Origin: Streptomyces sp. NRRL WC-3605
GTDB taxonomy: Bacteria; Actinomycetota; Actinomycetes; Streptomycetales; Streptomycetaceae
NCBI RefSeq assembly: GCF_001509795.1
Contig: NZ_LLZN01000061.1
Span: forward strand, 13,531-77,530
DNA: 64,000 bases
Direction: 5' to 3'
Shown: positions 35,044-43,264 of the stretch, in pieces
Numbering within the stretch: position 1 is the first letter of the stretch
Layout: every line of letters begins with the position of its first letter
Notes under the pieces: generated by a model
Database searches by the model: none
Seen by the model: the letters and a program-made list of their open reading frames with translations, nothing else
Told to the model about the DNA's origin: nothing
Translations under genes and position numbers: made by a program

Positions 35044-36716
35044 GACTGCTCCAGATACCGGTGGACGAGCATGACGGCCATGGCTCCCTCTCCGACGGCG
35101 GACGCGACCCGCTTCGCGGACTCCGAGCGGGCGTCGCCCGCGACGAACACCCCGGGCACGTTGGTCTCCAGGTGGTACGGCGGCCGGTCCAGCTCCCAGC
35201 CCGCGGGCGGCCGCCCGTCGGCCGTCAGGTCCGGCCCGGCCAGGATGAACCCGCGCCCGTCGCGCAGCACCGTCCCGTCCAGCCAGTCCGTCAGCGGGGC
35301 CGCGCCGATGAACACGAACATCCACTGCGCGTCCACGCGGTCGGTCCGCCCGCTGTCGAGGTCCCGGAGTGTCAGCTGCTCCAGGTGGTCGGAGCCGTGC
35401 GCCTCGTCGACGACCGTCCGGGTCCGCACCGAGATGTTCGGCGCCTCCTCGATCTGCTGGATCAGGTAGTACGACATGGACGCCGTCAGCGACTCCCCGC
35501 GCACGAGCAGCGTCACCGACTTCGCGCCCCGCGCCAGGTACATCGCCGCCTGCCCGGCCGAGTTGGCGCCGCCCACGATGTACACGTCCTGGCCCTGGCA
35601 GGCCGGAGCCTCCGTCAGCGCCGACCCGTAGTACACCCCGCACCCGGTGAGGTCGTCGCAGCCCGGCGCCATCAGCTGCCGGTAGGAGACGCCGGTCGCC
35701 AGGATCACGCTGTGCGCGGACACCGCCGACCCGTCCGAGAAGCGCACCACGCGCGCCGCGCCGCACACCTCCAGGCCCGTCACCTCGCGCGCGGTGAGGA
35801 TCTCCGCGCCGAACCGCGCCGCCTGCCGGCGCGCCCGGTCGGTGAGCTGCGCGCCCGACACGCCGTCCGGGAAGCCCAGGTAGTTCTCGATACGGGAGCT
35901 CTGCCCGGCCTGCCCGCCGGTCGCGGACCGCTCCACCAGCACCGTCCGCAGCCCCTCCGAGGCCCCGTACACGGCCGCGCCGAGCCCGGCCGGTCCGCCG
36001 CCGATGACGACCAGGTCGTAGAAGTCGGCGGTCGGCGTCGTCGCGAGGCCGACCTTCGCGGCCAGCTCGGGCGCCTCCGGCGCCACCAGCGGGGTGCCGT
36101 CCGGGGTCACCACCAGCGGCAGCCGCTGCCCGTCCGCCTCTGCCGCCGCGAGCAGCCGTTGCCCCTCGGGTCCGTCCGCCGCGTACCAGCGGTACGGCAC
36201 CTGGTTGCGGGCCAGGAACTCCCGCACCTCCGAGGACCGCGCCGACCAGCGGTGCCCGACCACCTTGGTGCTGGGCACCGGCCGGTAGTCGCTGCGCCGC
36301 CACGCCTCCAGCAGGTCGTCGAGGACCGGGTAGAGCTTCTCCTCCGGCGGGTCCCACGGCTTGAGCAGATAGTGGTCGAGATCCACGACGTTGATCGCGT
36401 CGATCGCCGCGCTGGTGTCCGCGTACGCGGTCAGCAGCACCCGCCGCGCCCCCGGGTACACGTCCAGGGCCTGTTCGAGGAACTCGATGCCGTTCATCTG
36501 CGGCATCCGGTAGTCGGCGAGGATCACGGCCACCAGGTCGCCGCGCAGCTTCAGCTCGCGCAGCGCCTCCAGCGCCGACTCGCCCGACTCCGCGCGCACG
36601 ATCCGGTGGGACTCGCCGTAACGCCGCCGCAGATCGCGGGCGACGGCCCGGGAGACCCCCGGGTCGTCGTCCACGGTCAGGATGACGGTCCGCGCCGCTT
36701 CGGCAGCCTGAGTCAT
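35040..36716 (-). CDS. Receiver domain fused to glutaredoxin-like and thioredoxin-reductase-like domains
   Basis: A 558-residue fusion. Residues 10-125 are a response-regulator receiver (acidic pocket Asp16-Asp18, phospho-acceptor Asp68 in ADYRMP, Lys119 in LLKPWD). Residues about 150-225 resemble a glutaredoxin fold (FLARNQVPYRWYAADGPEG, LPLVVTPDGTPLV) with Ser-Ala-Arg-Ser in place of the active CxxC. Residues 230-558 form a thioredoxin-reductase-type flavoprotein (VIGGGPAGLGAA, VYIVGGANSAGQAA, GVFVAGDAR), but the usual CATC site is missing. It probably joins phosphorylation to flavin redox state. It is the first gene of the operon with the cNMP kinase and zinc-finger genes and is divergent from a universal stress protein. 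Confidence 0.9.
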   Translation of the reverse strand: MTQAAEAARTVILTVDDDPGVSRAVARDLRRRYGESHRIVRAESGESALEALRELKLRGDLVAVILADYRMPQMNGIEFLEQALDVYPGARRVLLTAYADTSAAIDAINVVDLDHYLLKPWDPPEEKLYPVLDDLLEAWRRSDYRPVPSTKVVGHRWSARSSEVREFLARNQVPYRWYAADGPEGQRLLAAAEADGQRLPLVVTPDGTPLVAPEAPELAAKVGLATTPTADFYDLVVIGGGPAGLGAAVYGASEGLRTVLVERSATGGQAGQSSRIENYLGFPDGVSGAQLTDRARRQAARFGAEILTAREVTGLEVCGAARVVRFSDGSAVSAHSVILATGVSYRQLMAPGCDDLTGCGVYYGSALTEAPACQGQDVYIVGGANSAGQAAMYLARGAKSVTLLVRGESLTASMSYYLIQQIEEAPNISVRTRTVVDEAHGSDHLEQLTLRDLDSGRTDRVDAQWMFVFIGAAPLTDWLDGTVLRDGRGFILAGPDLTADGRPPAGWELDRPPYHLETNVPGVFVAGDARSESAKRVASAVGEGAMAVMLVHRYLEQS

Positions 36717-36918
36717 ACGTCTCCCACCCCGGGCGTCGTTCTCGACGAGGCGGCGAGCGGCCGTGAGGCACTGCCGCCGAGTCGACTCCCGGCCATCGTA
36801 TGTTCGATCCGCGCGCTTCGCTCAGGTACGCGGAGGACGCCCCGCCGGACCCCGGCGGTGGAGGAGTGGTGAAGACTGGGCCCGACGGACATCACCGAGA
36901 CACAAGGAGGCAGCTGCG

Positions 36919-37791
36919 ATGACGCGCCCGATCACGGCAGGGGTGGACGGATCGGAGGAGAGTCTCGCGGGGCTGGCCTGGGCCGCCCGGGAGGCCGTCC
37001 GCCGGGGGCTCGCCCTGCGCGTGGTGCACGCGTGGCGGTTCCAGGAGCACGAGGCGATGGCCGCCGTGGACGCGGACACGCAGGCCGGGTGGGTGCGGGA
37101 CGGGCTGGCTGAGGCCGTGCGGTCGGTCACCGAACGGCATCCGGCACTCGACGTCACCACCGAGGTCGTGGACGGAGGGTCGGTCGAGACGCTGCTCGCC
37201 GCCACGGCGGAGTCCGAGATGCTGGTGCTCGGCTCGCGGGGGCACGCCGCGGTCGTCGGCTTCCTGCTGGGCTCGGTCGGGCAGCAGGTCGTCGCCGGGG
37301 CGGATCGGCCCGTCGTCCTGGTGCGGGCCGGCGACCGGCCGTCGGCGGAGGTCGCCGGGCACGACATCGTCGTGGGCCAGCAGGGCGACGCCGACGACGA
37401 CGCCGAGGCCCTGCGGTTCGCCTTCGAGACGGCGGCGGCGCGCGGCGCGGCCGTCCGTGCCGTCCGGGCCTGGACGCTGCCGCCGCTGTTCGCCTACAGC
37501 CCGGGCTCCCTCAAGCTCCTCGACGAGGCCGGGGGCCTGGAGCCGTACGAGAAGAAGGCGCTGGCCGAGGCGCTGCAGCCGTGGCGGGAGCGGTTCCCGG
37601 ACGTGCACGTCGTCGAGCACGTCGAGATGGGCAGCGCCGGGCAGGTGCTGCTCTCGGCGGCGTCCCGCGCCCAGCTGGTCGTGGTGGGCCGGCGCGCCCG
37701 GCGCACGGCCGTGGGCGCCCGGATCGGCTCGGTGGCGTCCGGCGTCCTGCACCACGCGCCGTGCCCGGTGGCCGTGGTGCCGCACGTCTGA
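36919..37791 (+). CDS. Universal stress protein, two tandem Usp domains
   Basis: A 290-residue protein with two Usp domains, about residues 1-140 (ITAGVDGSEESLAGLAWAAR, LVLGSRGHAAVVGFLLGSVG) and 145-290 (IVVGQQGDADDDAEALRFAF, LVVVGRRARRTAVGARIGSV). The GxRGxxG-type ATP-binding loop is present in the first half. Tandem Usp proteins in actinobacteria are commonly induced by hypoxia, redox or nitric oxide stress. ATG 36919 follows AAGGAGG. It is divergent from the receiver/reductase operon across 202 bp that contain no gene; joint control by that system is plausible but not shown. Confidence 0.9.
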   Translation: MTRPITAGVDGSEESLAGLAWAAREAVRRGLALRVVHAWRFQEHEAMAAVDADTQAGWVRDGLAEAVRSVTERHPALDVTTEVVDGGSVETLLAATAESEMLVLGSRGHAAVVGFLLGSVGQQVVAGADRPVVLVRAGDRPSAEVAGHDIVVGQQGDADDDAEALRFAFETAAARGAAVRAVRAWTLPPLFAYSPGSLKLLDEAGGLEPYEKKALAEALQPWRERFPDVHVVEHVEMGSAGQVLLSAASRAQLVVVGRRARRTAVGARIGSVASGVLHHAPCPVAVVPHV

Positions 37792-37802
37792 GCCGGCCTG
37801 AG

Positions 37803-39026
37803 TCAGTCCGCGGTGGTCGGCTGGAGCGTCTCGCGGGCCCTGGGCAGGATCTTGGCGATGTAGTCCTGGACGACCGTGTCCCAGTCCAGGTCGGTCCGCG
37901 CCCGCTCGGACAGGTACCAGCGGTGCTCCAGCAGCTCGTGGTAGATCTCGGCCGGGTCCATGGCGCCGCGCAGCTCCGGCGGCACGGCCCGCACGGTGGG
38001 CCGGAACACGTCGCGCACCCAGCGGTGGGCGAGGACCTCGGGCCGGGCGCCGGCGGCGTGGTCGTCCTGGGTCGCCATCCAGGATTCCAGGTCGTTCAGC
38101 AGCCGGCGGGCCTGGTTCTCCTCGGCGTCCAGGCCGGTCAGCCGCAGCAGTTGCCGCTGGTGGTGGCCGGCGTCGACGACCTTGGGCACGAAGGTGACCG
38201 AGGCGCCGTCGCCGGTCTGCCCGATCTGCATCTCGGCGACGTCGAACCCGAGGTCGTTCAGCCGGCGTATCCGGCGTTCGATGTAGTGGTACTTGCCCGC
38301 CGGGTACACCGAGGTGCGGGTCAGCTCCTCCCACAGGGACCGGTAGCGGGCGCAGATCTCGGCGCCGAACTCGATCGCGTCCACGGAGGGGTGCAGCGCC
38401 CCGGACGCCTCCAGGTCCAGCAGCTCGCCGCTGATGTTGACGCGGGCCAGGTCCAGGTCGTAGTCGCGCTGCCCGTCGCTGAGCCGCTGGTGCAGCTCGC
38501 CGGTCTCGGCGTCCACCAGGTACGCCGCGTAGGCGCCGGCGTCCCGCCGGAACAGCGTGTTGGACAGCGAGCAGTCGCCCCAGGCGAACCCGGCCAGATG
38601 GAGCCGGACCAGCAGGACGGCCAGCGCGTCCATCAGCCGGTGCATGGTGGCCGGGCGCATCGTCGTCTCGAACATCGACCGGTACGGCTGGGAGCCGCCC
38701 AGGTGCCGGGTGACCAGCACGGACTCCAGCGGGCCGCCCGCGGCGTCCGTGCGGCCGGTGACCACGGCCAGCGGATCGACCGCCGGGATGCCCAACCGGT
38801 CCAGGTCGCGCAGGAGTTCGTACTCGCGCAGGGCGGGGCGCTGGGCGAGCTCCTTGACGGCGATCACCTCGTCACCGGCGCGCGCGTAGCGCACGATGTG
38901 CCGGGAGATGCCGCGCGGCAGCGGGACCAGGAGGTCCTCGGGCCACTCCTCCAGCGGCGTCTGCCACGGCAGCTCCAGCAGGAGGGCCGGGTGCTCCGGA
39001 TTCGTCGCACTGATCTGGAGTGCCAT
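37803..39026 (-). CDS. DUF4032-family protein with kinase-like N-terminal half
   Basis: A 407-residue cytoplasmic protein. Its N-terminal half looks like a lipopolysaccharide-kinase/aminoglycoside-phosphotransferase-type fold: VIAVKELAQRPALREYELLRD carries the Lys and Glu, and FAWGDCSLSNTLFRRDAG is a WGDxxxxN catalytic loop followed by YLVDAETGEL in the DFG position. The C-terminal part (from about 225) matches the DUF4032 domain known only by sequence. An unassigned kinase activity is therefore likely. It is convergent with the Usp gene. Confidence 0.82.
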   Translation of the reverse strand: MALQISATNPEHPALLLELPWQTPLEEWPEDLLVPLPRGISRHIVRYARAGDEVIAVKELAQRPALREYELLRDLDRLGIPAVDPLAVVTGRTDAAGGPLESVLVTRHLGGSQPYRSMFETTMRPATMHRLMDALAVLLVRLHLAGFAWGDCSLSNTLFRRDAGAYAAYLVDAETGELHQRLSDGQRDYDLDLARVNISGELLDLEASGALHPSVDAIEFGAEICARYRSLWEELTRTSVYPAGKYHYIERRIRRLNDLGFDVAEMQIGQTGDGASVTFVPKVVDAGHHQRQLLRLTGLDAEENQARRLLNDLESWMATQDDHAAGARPEVLAHRWVRDVFRPTVRAVPPELRGAMDPAEIYHELLEHRWYLSERARTDLDWDTVVQDYIAKILPRARETLQPTTAD

Positions 39027-39060
39027 GAGCCGTCCTCGGTCGGGTGATCGTCGGCTCAGC

Positions 39061-39807
39061 CTATTGCGCCCGCTCCCGCGCCTGAAGGGCCGCGTCCCGC
39101 ACGGACCCGGTGAGCGCCGGGCCGTGCCCGGGCAGCAGCACGTCCCCGTCGAGGTCCTCGAACACGGCCAGCGAGGCCAGCGTCCGGGCCCGTTCGCGGT
39201 GGAACATGTCCGGCAGCAACTGCGGCCCCGCGATCCGCGAGGTGGGGTGCCCGGTCACGAGTGCGTCGCCCGAGATCACCACGCCCGCCTGCGGCAGGTG
39301 GTAGGCGCAGTGGCCGTCGGTGTGGCCGGGGGTGTGCACGGGGACCGGCCGGCCTGGCAGGTCCAGCGCGCCGGACCGCGGGAACGGCTCGGGGGAGGTG
39401 ACGGGGACGTGCTCGGTGCCGCCGGAGCGCAGGGCGTGCACGGCCCAGGGCAGGACGCCCGGCCGCCAGCCGTTGCGCAGCACCGTGCCCACGCCCACCT
39501 GGTGCAGGAACTCCCGCCGTGCGTGCGGCGCTTCGGCCTCGTGCAGGTACACCGGCGTGCCGTACGTCGCGCGCAGGTGTTCGGCGCTGCCCAGGTGGTC
39601 GTTGTGCGCGTGCGTGATCAGGACGGCCCGGACCGCCTCCGGCGCGCTGCCGATCTTTGCGAGGGAGGCCAGGAGCGCCGCCCGGTCCCCGGGGTATCCC
39701 GTGTCCACGAGGGTGACGGCGTCCCCCTCGGTGAGGATGACCCAGTTCGTGTTGCTGCCGTGCACCAGATAGGTGCCGTCAGCGATGTGCCGCACATCCA
39801 GCCGCAT
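39061..39807 (-). CDS. Metallo-beta-lactamase-fold hydrolase
   Basis: A 248-residue MBL-fold enzyme. The metal motif is ITHAHNDHLG (HxHxDH), followed by HTPGHTDGHC, SGDALV and a final PGHGP His. The close spacing and the loop between the metal motifs fit glyoxalase-II or flavin-independent thioesterase/lactonase types. The start at ATG 39807 gives MRLDVRHIADGTYLVHG. It is 34 bases from the DUF4032 start on the same strand, so the two may be co-transcribed. Confidence 0.88.
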   Translation of the reverse strand: MRLDVRHIADGTYLVHGSNTNWVILTEGDAVTLVDTGYPGDRAALLASLAKIGSAPEAVRAVLITHAHNDHLGSAEHLRATYGTPVYLHEAEAPHARREFLHQVGVGTVLRNGWRPGVLPWAVHALRSGGTEHVPVTSPEPFPRSGALDLPGRPVPVHTPGHTDGHCAYHLPQAGVVISGDALVTGHPTSRIAGPQLLPDMFHRERARTLASLAVFEDLDGDVLLPGHGPALTGSVRDAALQARERAQ

Positions 39808-39856
39808 GATCGTCCCGCGTGGTGAGGTCCGTGACCGACGTGCACAGCAAAGCAGA

Positions 39857-40017
39857 TCAAGGTGACGTCCCGGCCCGCGGGGCGGCGCGCATCCCGAAGA
39901 GGAACCGCGTCGGCCGGGTGCGGCGCACGAGCCCAGGCCGAGCACGACGCAGACCCGGAGCGTGTCGAGCCCGGTGCGCCGGGAGGCGGTGTCCGGGACG
40001 GGCGGCGGGGCGCTCAC
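39857..40017 (-). pseudogene. Possible acyltransferase remnant with an internal deletion
   Basis: On the reverse strand GTG 40017 opens a reading frame, VSAPPPVPDTASRRTGLDTL followed by RVCVVLGL, that looks like the first residues of membrane acyltransferase-3 proteins. It loses sense after about 30 codons. The other frame then gives LVRRTRPTRFLFGMRA and a stop at 39857, which resembles the C-terminal end of the same family. A large internal deletion would explain both. The similarity is from memory and is tentative. Otherwise 39808-40059 holds no gene. Confidence 0.35.
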
Positions 40018-40059
40018 CCGGCCCAGTGTGGGGCCGCGACCGTCCCGCGCCCAGAGGAA

Positions 40060-40094
40060 GGGCTGCCTCCGGCACCGTCCGCCGGAGGCAGCCC
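40060..40094 (-). terminator. Hairpin terminator after the AlkB-type gene
   Basis: GGGCTGCCTCCGGC at 40060-40073 pairs perfectly with GCCGGAGGCAGCCC at 40081-40094 (14 bp, 7-base loop), about 33 bases after the stop of the reverse-strand dioxygenase gene at 40128. Confidence 0.7.
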
Positions 40095-40127
40095 CCGCGT
40101 GCGCGTCAGCCGGCCGCCTCCACCGGC

Positions 40128-40757
40128 TCAGCGCACGCCGTGCGGCCGGAACTGCACGCTGATGCGTGGTCCCGCGGCGCGGGTCGTCTTGGGGACGGCG
40201 TGCTCCCAGGTCCGCTGGCAGGAGCCGCCCATGACGATGAGGTCGCCGTGCCCGAGCGGCCGGCGGACCGTCTCGCCGCCGCCGCGCAGCGGTCGCAGCA
40301 GCAGGTCCCGGGGGGCGCCCACGGACAGGATGGCGACCATGGTGTCCTGTCGTGCGCCGCGCCCGATCCGGTCGCCGTGCCAGGCGACGCTGTCGCGCCC
40401 GTCGCGGTAGTAGCAGAGCCCGGCCGTGCTGAACGGCTCGCCCAGTTCCCCGGCGTAGTGCGCGGACAGCGCGTCGCGCGCCTCGTCGAGCACGGGGTGG
40501 GGGAGGGCGTCGCCGGCGCCGTAGAAGGAGAGCAGCCGCGGCACGTCGACGACCTGGTCGTACATGGTGCGCCGCTCGGCGCGCCAGGGGACCTCGGCGG
40601 CCAGCCGCTCGAAGAGGGCGTCGGCCCCGCTCAGCCAGCCGGGCAGGACGTCGATCCAGGCGCCGTGCGTGAGCCGTGTGCGGCGGATCCCGCCGAGGGA
40701 GCCGAGCCGCAGCTCGTCGGTCTGGTCGAACAGGGAGCCCTGGAGGTGCGTGGCCAT
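40128..40757 (-). CDS. alkB: AlkB-type 2-oxoglutarate/Fe(II) dioxygenase
   Basis: A 209-residue oxidative dealkylase. The double-stranded beta-helix carries the iron ligands in WHGDRIG (HxD) and WEHAVPK (His), and the 2-oxoglutarate-binding Arg in PRISVQFRP. The substrate-lid segment is LSFYGAGDALPHPVLDEARD. It should repair 1-methyladenine and 3-methylcytosine in DNA or RNA. ATG 40757 begins the usual ATHLQGSLFDQ start. It is divergent from the tetR gene at 40885. Confidence 0.92.
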   Translation of the reverse strand: MATHLQGSLFDQTDELRLGSLGGIRRTRLTHGAWIDVLPGWLSGADALFERLAAEVPWRAERRTMYDQVVDVPRLLSFYGAGDALPHPVLDEARDALSAHYAGELGEPFSTAGLCYYRDGRDSVAWHGDRIGRGARQDTMVAILSVGAPRDLLLRPLRGGGETVRRPLGHGDLIVMGGSCQRTWEHAVPKTTRAAGPRISVQFRPHGVR

Positions 40758-40836
40758 GGATCCAGCGTAACCCCTGAATCGAAAATCTGTTCCTATATGT
40801 GGGCGGATTCTCCTCCGCCCCTCCGCACCCCTGTTG

Positions 40837-40869
40837 GATACGTTCGTGTATCGGATACATTCCCGTATC
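40837..40869. promoter_or_regulatory. Two tandem TetR operators, GATAC-N6-GTATC
   Basis: Two identical-architecture palindromes, GATAC-N6-GTATC, lie at 40837-40852 and 40854-40869, with starts 17 bp apart. They end 15 bases before the ATG of the tetR gene (40885), whose ribosome-binding site (GGAGG at 40874-40878) comes just after. They probably bind two TetR dimers and repress the tetR/FAD-dehydrogenase operon, and possibly alkB on the other side. Confidence 0.75.
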
Positions 40870-40884
40870 GAACGGAGGTCCGAC

Positions 40885-41526
40885 ATGGCGGTGGGGGAGA
40901 CGACGGGGCGTGTCACCAGGCGCCGCGTCCGCACCCGGGCCAACCTGCTCGACGCCGCGTTCGCCGTGTTCGCGGCCAAGGGGTTCGGGCGCGTCTCCAT
41001 CGAGGAGGTCTGCGAGGCCGCCGGGTACAGCCGGGGCGCCTTCTACTCCAACTTCGGCAGCCTGGACGAGCTGTTCTTCGCCCTGTACCGGCAGCGCGCC
41101 GACCAGATCGCCGACCAGGTCGCCGGGGCGCTCGCCGTCGACGGCCCCGGCCTGGACGTCCCGGCCGCCGTGGACCGGGTCACCGAGGTGCTGCTCCTCG
41201 ACCGCGACTGGCTGCTGGTCAAGACGGACTTCCTGGTGCACGCCGCCCGGGACCCCGCCGTCGCCGCCACCCTGCTCGAACACCGCGCCCGGCTGCGCGC
41301 CGCGATCGCCGACCGCCTCGCCCGCGCCCGCGGCCACACCGCACTGCCCGCCGTGCTCGGCGGCACCGACGGCGCCGCCCACGCCGTCGTCGCCGCGTAC
41401 GACGGCGTCACGACCCAGCTGCTGCTGGACCGCGACACCGGGCACGCCCGCGCCTGGCTGGGCCGGCTGCTCACCGCGCTGCTGACCGACGGCAGCGACA
41501 CCACCGGACAGCGCACCACCGCATAG
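40885..41526 (+). CDS. TetR-family transcriptional regulator
   Basis: A 213-residue regulator with the helix-turn-helix domain at residues 10-60 (TRANLLDAAFAVFAAKGFGR, VSIEEVCEAAGYSRGAFYSN) and a helical ligand-binding domain. It starts at ATG 40885 after ACGGAGG. The next gene, an FAD dehydrogenase, begins 15 bp downstream, and two palindromic operators lie directly upstream. This is the standard layout of a self-regulated catabolic operon; the ligand is probably a substrate or product of the dehydrogenase. Confidence 0.92.
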   Translation: MAVGETTGRVTRRRVRTRANLLDAAFAVFAAKGFGRVSIEEVCEAAGYSRGAFYSNFGSLDELFFALYRQRADQIADQVAGALAVDGPGLDVPAAVDRVTEVLLLDRDWLLVKTDFLVHAARDPAVAATLLEHRARLRAAIADRLARARGHTALPAVLGGTDGAAHAVVAAYDGVTTQLLLDRDTGHARAWLGRLLTALLTDGSDTTGQRTTA

Positions 41527-41541
41527 GAAGGGACGGTCGCC

Positions 41542-43215
41542 ATGGACGCCGACGTCATCGTCGTCGGAGCGGGACTCGCCGGCCTCGTCGCCGCGCACGA
41601 ACTGACCAGCCGGGGCCGCCGCGTCGCCCTGGTCGACCAGGAGAACGCCGCCAACCTCGGCGGACAGGCGTTCTGGTCCTTCGGCGGGCTCTTCCTCGTC
41701 GACTCGCCCGAACAGCGACGCCTGGGCATCAAGGACTCCTTCGACCTGGCCTGGAACGACTGGCAGGGCAGCGCCCGGTTCGACCGGGTCGAGGACGAGG
41801 ACTCCTGGGGGGTGCGCTGGGCGCGCGCGTACGTCGAGTGGGCGGCCGGGGAGAAGCGCTCCTGGCTCGACGGGCACGGCATCACGTTCCTGCCGACCGT
41901 GGGCTGGGCCGAACGCGGCGACCTGCGCGCCCACGGCCACGGCAACTCGGTGCCCCGCTTCCACATCGCCTGGGGCACCGGCACCGGCGTCGTGGAGCCG
42001 TTCGTGCGGTACGCGAAGCAGGCCGCCCGCGACGGGCTGCTCACCTTCCACCACCGGCACCGGGTGGACGAGCTGATCGTGGAGGACGGCTCGGCGCACG
42101 GGGTGCGCGGCACCGTCCTCGCCGACGACGCCTCACCGCGCGGCGTCGCCTCCAACCGCGACGCCGCCGGCGAGTTCGAGCTGACCGCCCAGGCCGTCGT
42201 CGTCACCACCGGAGGCATCGGCGCCGACCACGACATCGTCCGCCGCCACTGGCCCGAGCGCCTGGGCACCCCGCCCGCCGAGATGGTCACCGGCGTCCCC
42301 GCCTACGTCGACGGGCGCATGCTCGACATCAGCGCCGAGGCCGGCGTACGCCTCGTCAACCGCGACCGCATGTGGCACTACACCGAGGGCATCCAGAACT
42401 GGGACCCGATCTGGCCCGGCCACGGCATCCGCATCCTGCCCGGCCCGTCCTCGATGTGGTTCGACGCCCTCGGACGCCGCCTGCCCGACCCCTGCCTGCC
42501 CGGCTACGACACCCTCGGCACCCTGCGGCACCTGCGCACCGACGCGGACATCGCCGGCCACGACCACTCCTGGTTCATCCTCACCCAGAAGATCGTCGAG
42601 AAGGAGTTCGCGCTCTCCGGCTCCGAGCAGAACCCCGACATCACCGCCAAGGACCGCGCCGGATTCCTCAAGGAACGCGTGCTCGGCAAGGGCGCCCCCG
42701 GCCCGGTGGCCGCCTTCCTGCGCCACGGCGCGGACTTCGTCACCGCCCCGACCCTGGAGCAGCTGGTCGACCGGATGAACCAGCTGACGGACAAGCCGCT
42801 GCTCGACGCGGCGGCCGTCCGGCGCCAGATCGAGGCCCGCGACCTGCAGATCGGCAACGCCTACAGCAAGGACGCGCAGATCCAGGGCATCCGCAACGCC
42901 CGCCGGTACATCGGCGACCGCCTGGGCCGCGTCGCCACCCCGCACCGCATCCTCGACCCCGCGGCCGGCCCGCTCATCGGCGTCAAGCTGCACATCCTGA
43001 CCCGCAAGACCCTCGGCGGCATCCAGACCGACCTGGACTCCCGCGCCCTGGCCGCAGACGGCACCCCGGTCGACGGCCTCTACGCGGCCGGTGAGGTCGC
43101 CGGCTTCGGTGGCGGCGGTGTCCACGGCTACAACGCCCTGGAGGGCACCTTCCTCGGCGGCTGCCTCTTCTCCGGACGGGCGGCAGGACGCGCGGCGGCC
43201 CGGCAGGTGGGCTGA
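41542..43215 (+). CDS. FAD-binding dehydrogenase (3-ketosteroid dehydrogenase/fumarate-reductase superfamily)
   Basis: A 557-residue flavoprotein. FAD binding is shown by IVVGAGLAGLVAAHEL with the following Glu/Asp, LGGQAFWSFGGLFLV, VVVTTGGIGADHD and the C-terminal GLYAAGEVAGFGGGGVHGYN. This architecture is that of KsdD and flavocytochrome c-like dehydrogenases, which introduce or saturate double bonds. The true substrate may be a steroid-like ketone but is not shown. It is co-transcribed with the TetR gene (15-bp gap). A strong bidirectional terminator follows. Confidence 0.9.
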   Translation: MDADVIVVGAGLAGLVAAHELTSRGRRVALVDQENAANLGGQAFWSFGGLFLVDSPEQRRLGIKDSFDLAWNDWQGSARFDRVEDEDSWGVRWARAYVEWAAGEKRSWLDGHGITFLPTVGWAERGDLRAHGHGNSVPRFHIAWGTGTGVVEPFVRYAKQAARDGLLTFHHRHRVDELIVEDGSAHGVRGTVLADDASPRGVASNRDAAGEFELTAQAVVVTTGGIGADHDIVRRHWPERLGTPPAEMVTGVPAYVDGRMLDISAEAGVRLVNRDRMWHYTEGIQNWDPIWPGHGIRILPGPSSMWFDALGRRLPDPCLPGYDTLGTLRHLRTDADIAGHDHSWFILTQKIVEKEFALSGSEQNPDITAKDRAGFLKERVLGKGAPGPVAAFLRHGADFVTAPTLEQLVDRMNQLTDKPLLDAAAVRRQIEARDLQIGNAYSKDAQIQGIRNARRYIGDRLGRVATPHRILDPAAGPLIGVKLHILTRKTLGGIQTDLDSRALAADGTPVDGLYAAGEVAGFGGGGVHGYNALEGTFLGGCLFSGRAAGRAAARQVG

Positions 43216-43228
43216 GCCCGGCCCGCCT

Positions 43229-43261
43229 CCCCGGGGGTGTCCGCCGCGGACACCCCCGGGG
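43229..43261. terminator. Bidirectional hairpin terminator
   Basis: CCCCGGGGGTGTCCG at 43229-43243 pairs perfectly with CGGACACCCCCGGGG at 43247-43261 (15 bp, 3-base loop). It lies between the convergent FAD dehydrogenase (stop 43215) and DUF488 (stop 43265) genes. Confidence 0.8.
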
Positions 43262-43264
43262 CCG

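Noticed and set aside
35040..36716. Thioredoxin reductase
   Set aside because: The receiver domain and the lack of a CATC site argue against a simple reductase.
39808..40059. An intact gene in this gap
   Set aside because: Frames are short, have poor codon bias and no start signal; only a possible remnant is supported.
39808..42099. Long reverse frame continuing upstream from the MBL hydrolase
   Set aside because: It crosses the alkB and tetR/FAD dehydrogenase genes in the wrong frame. MBL fold begins at 39807.
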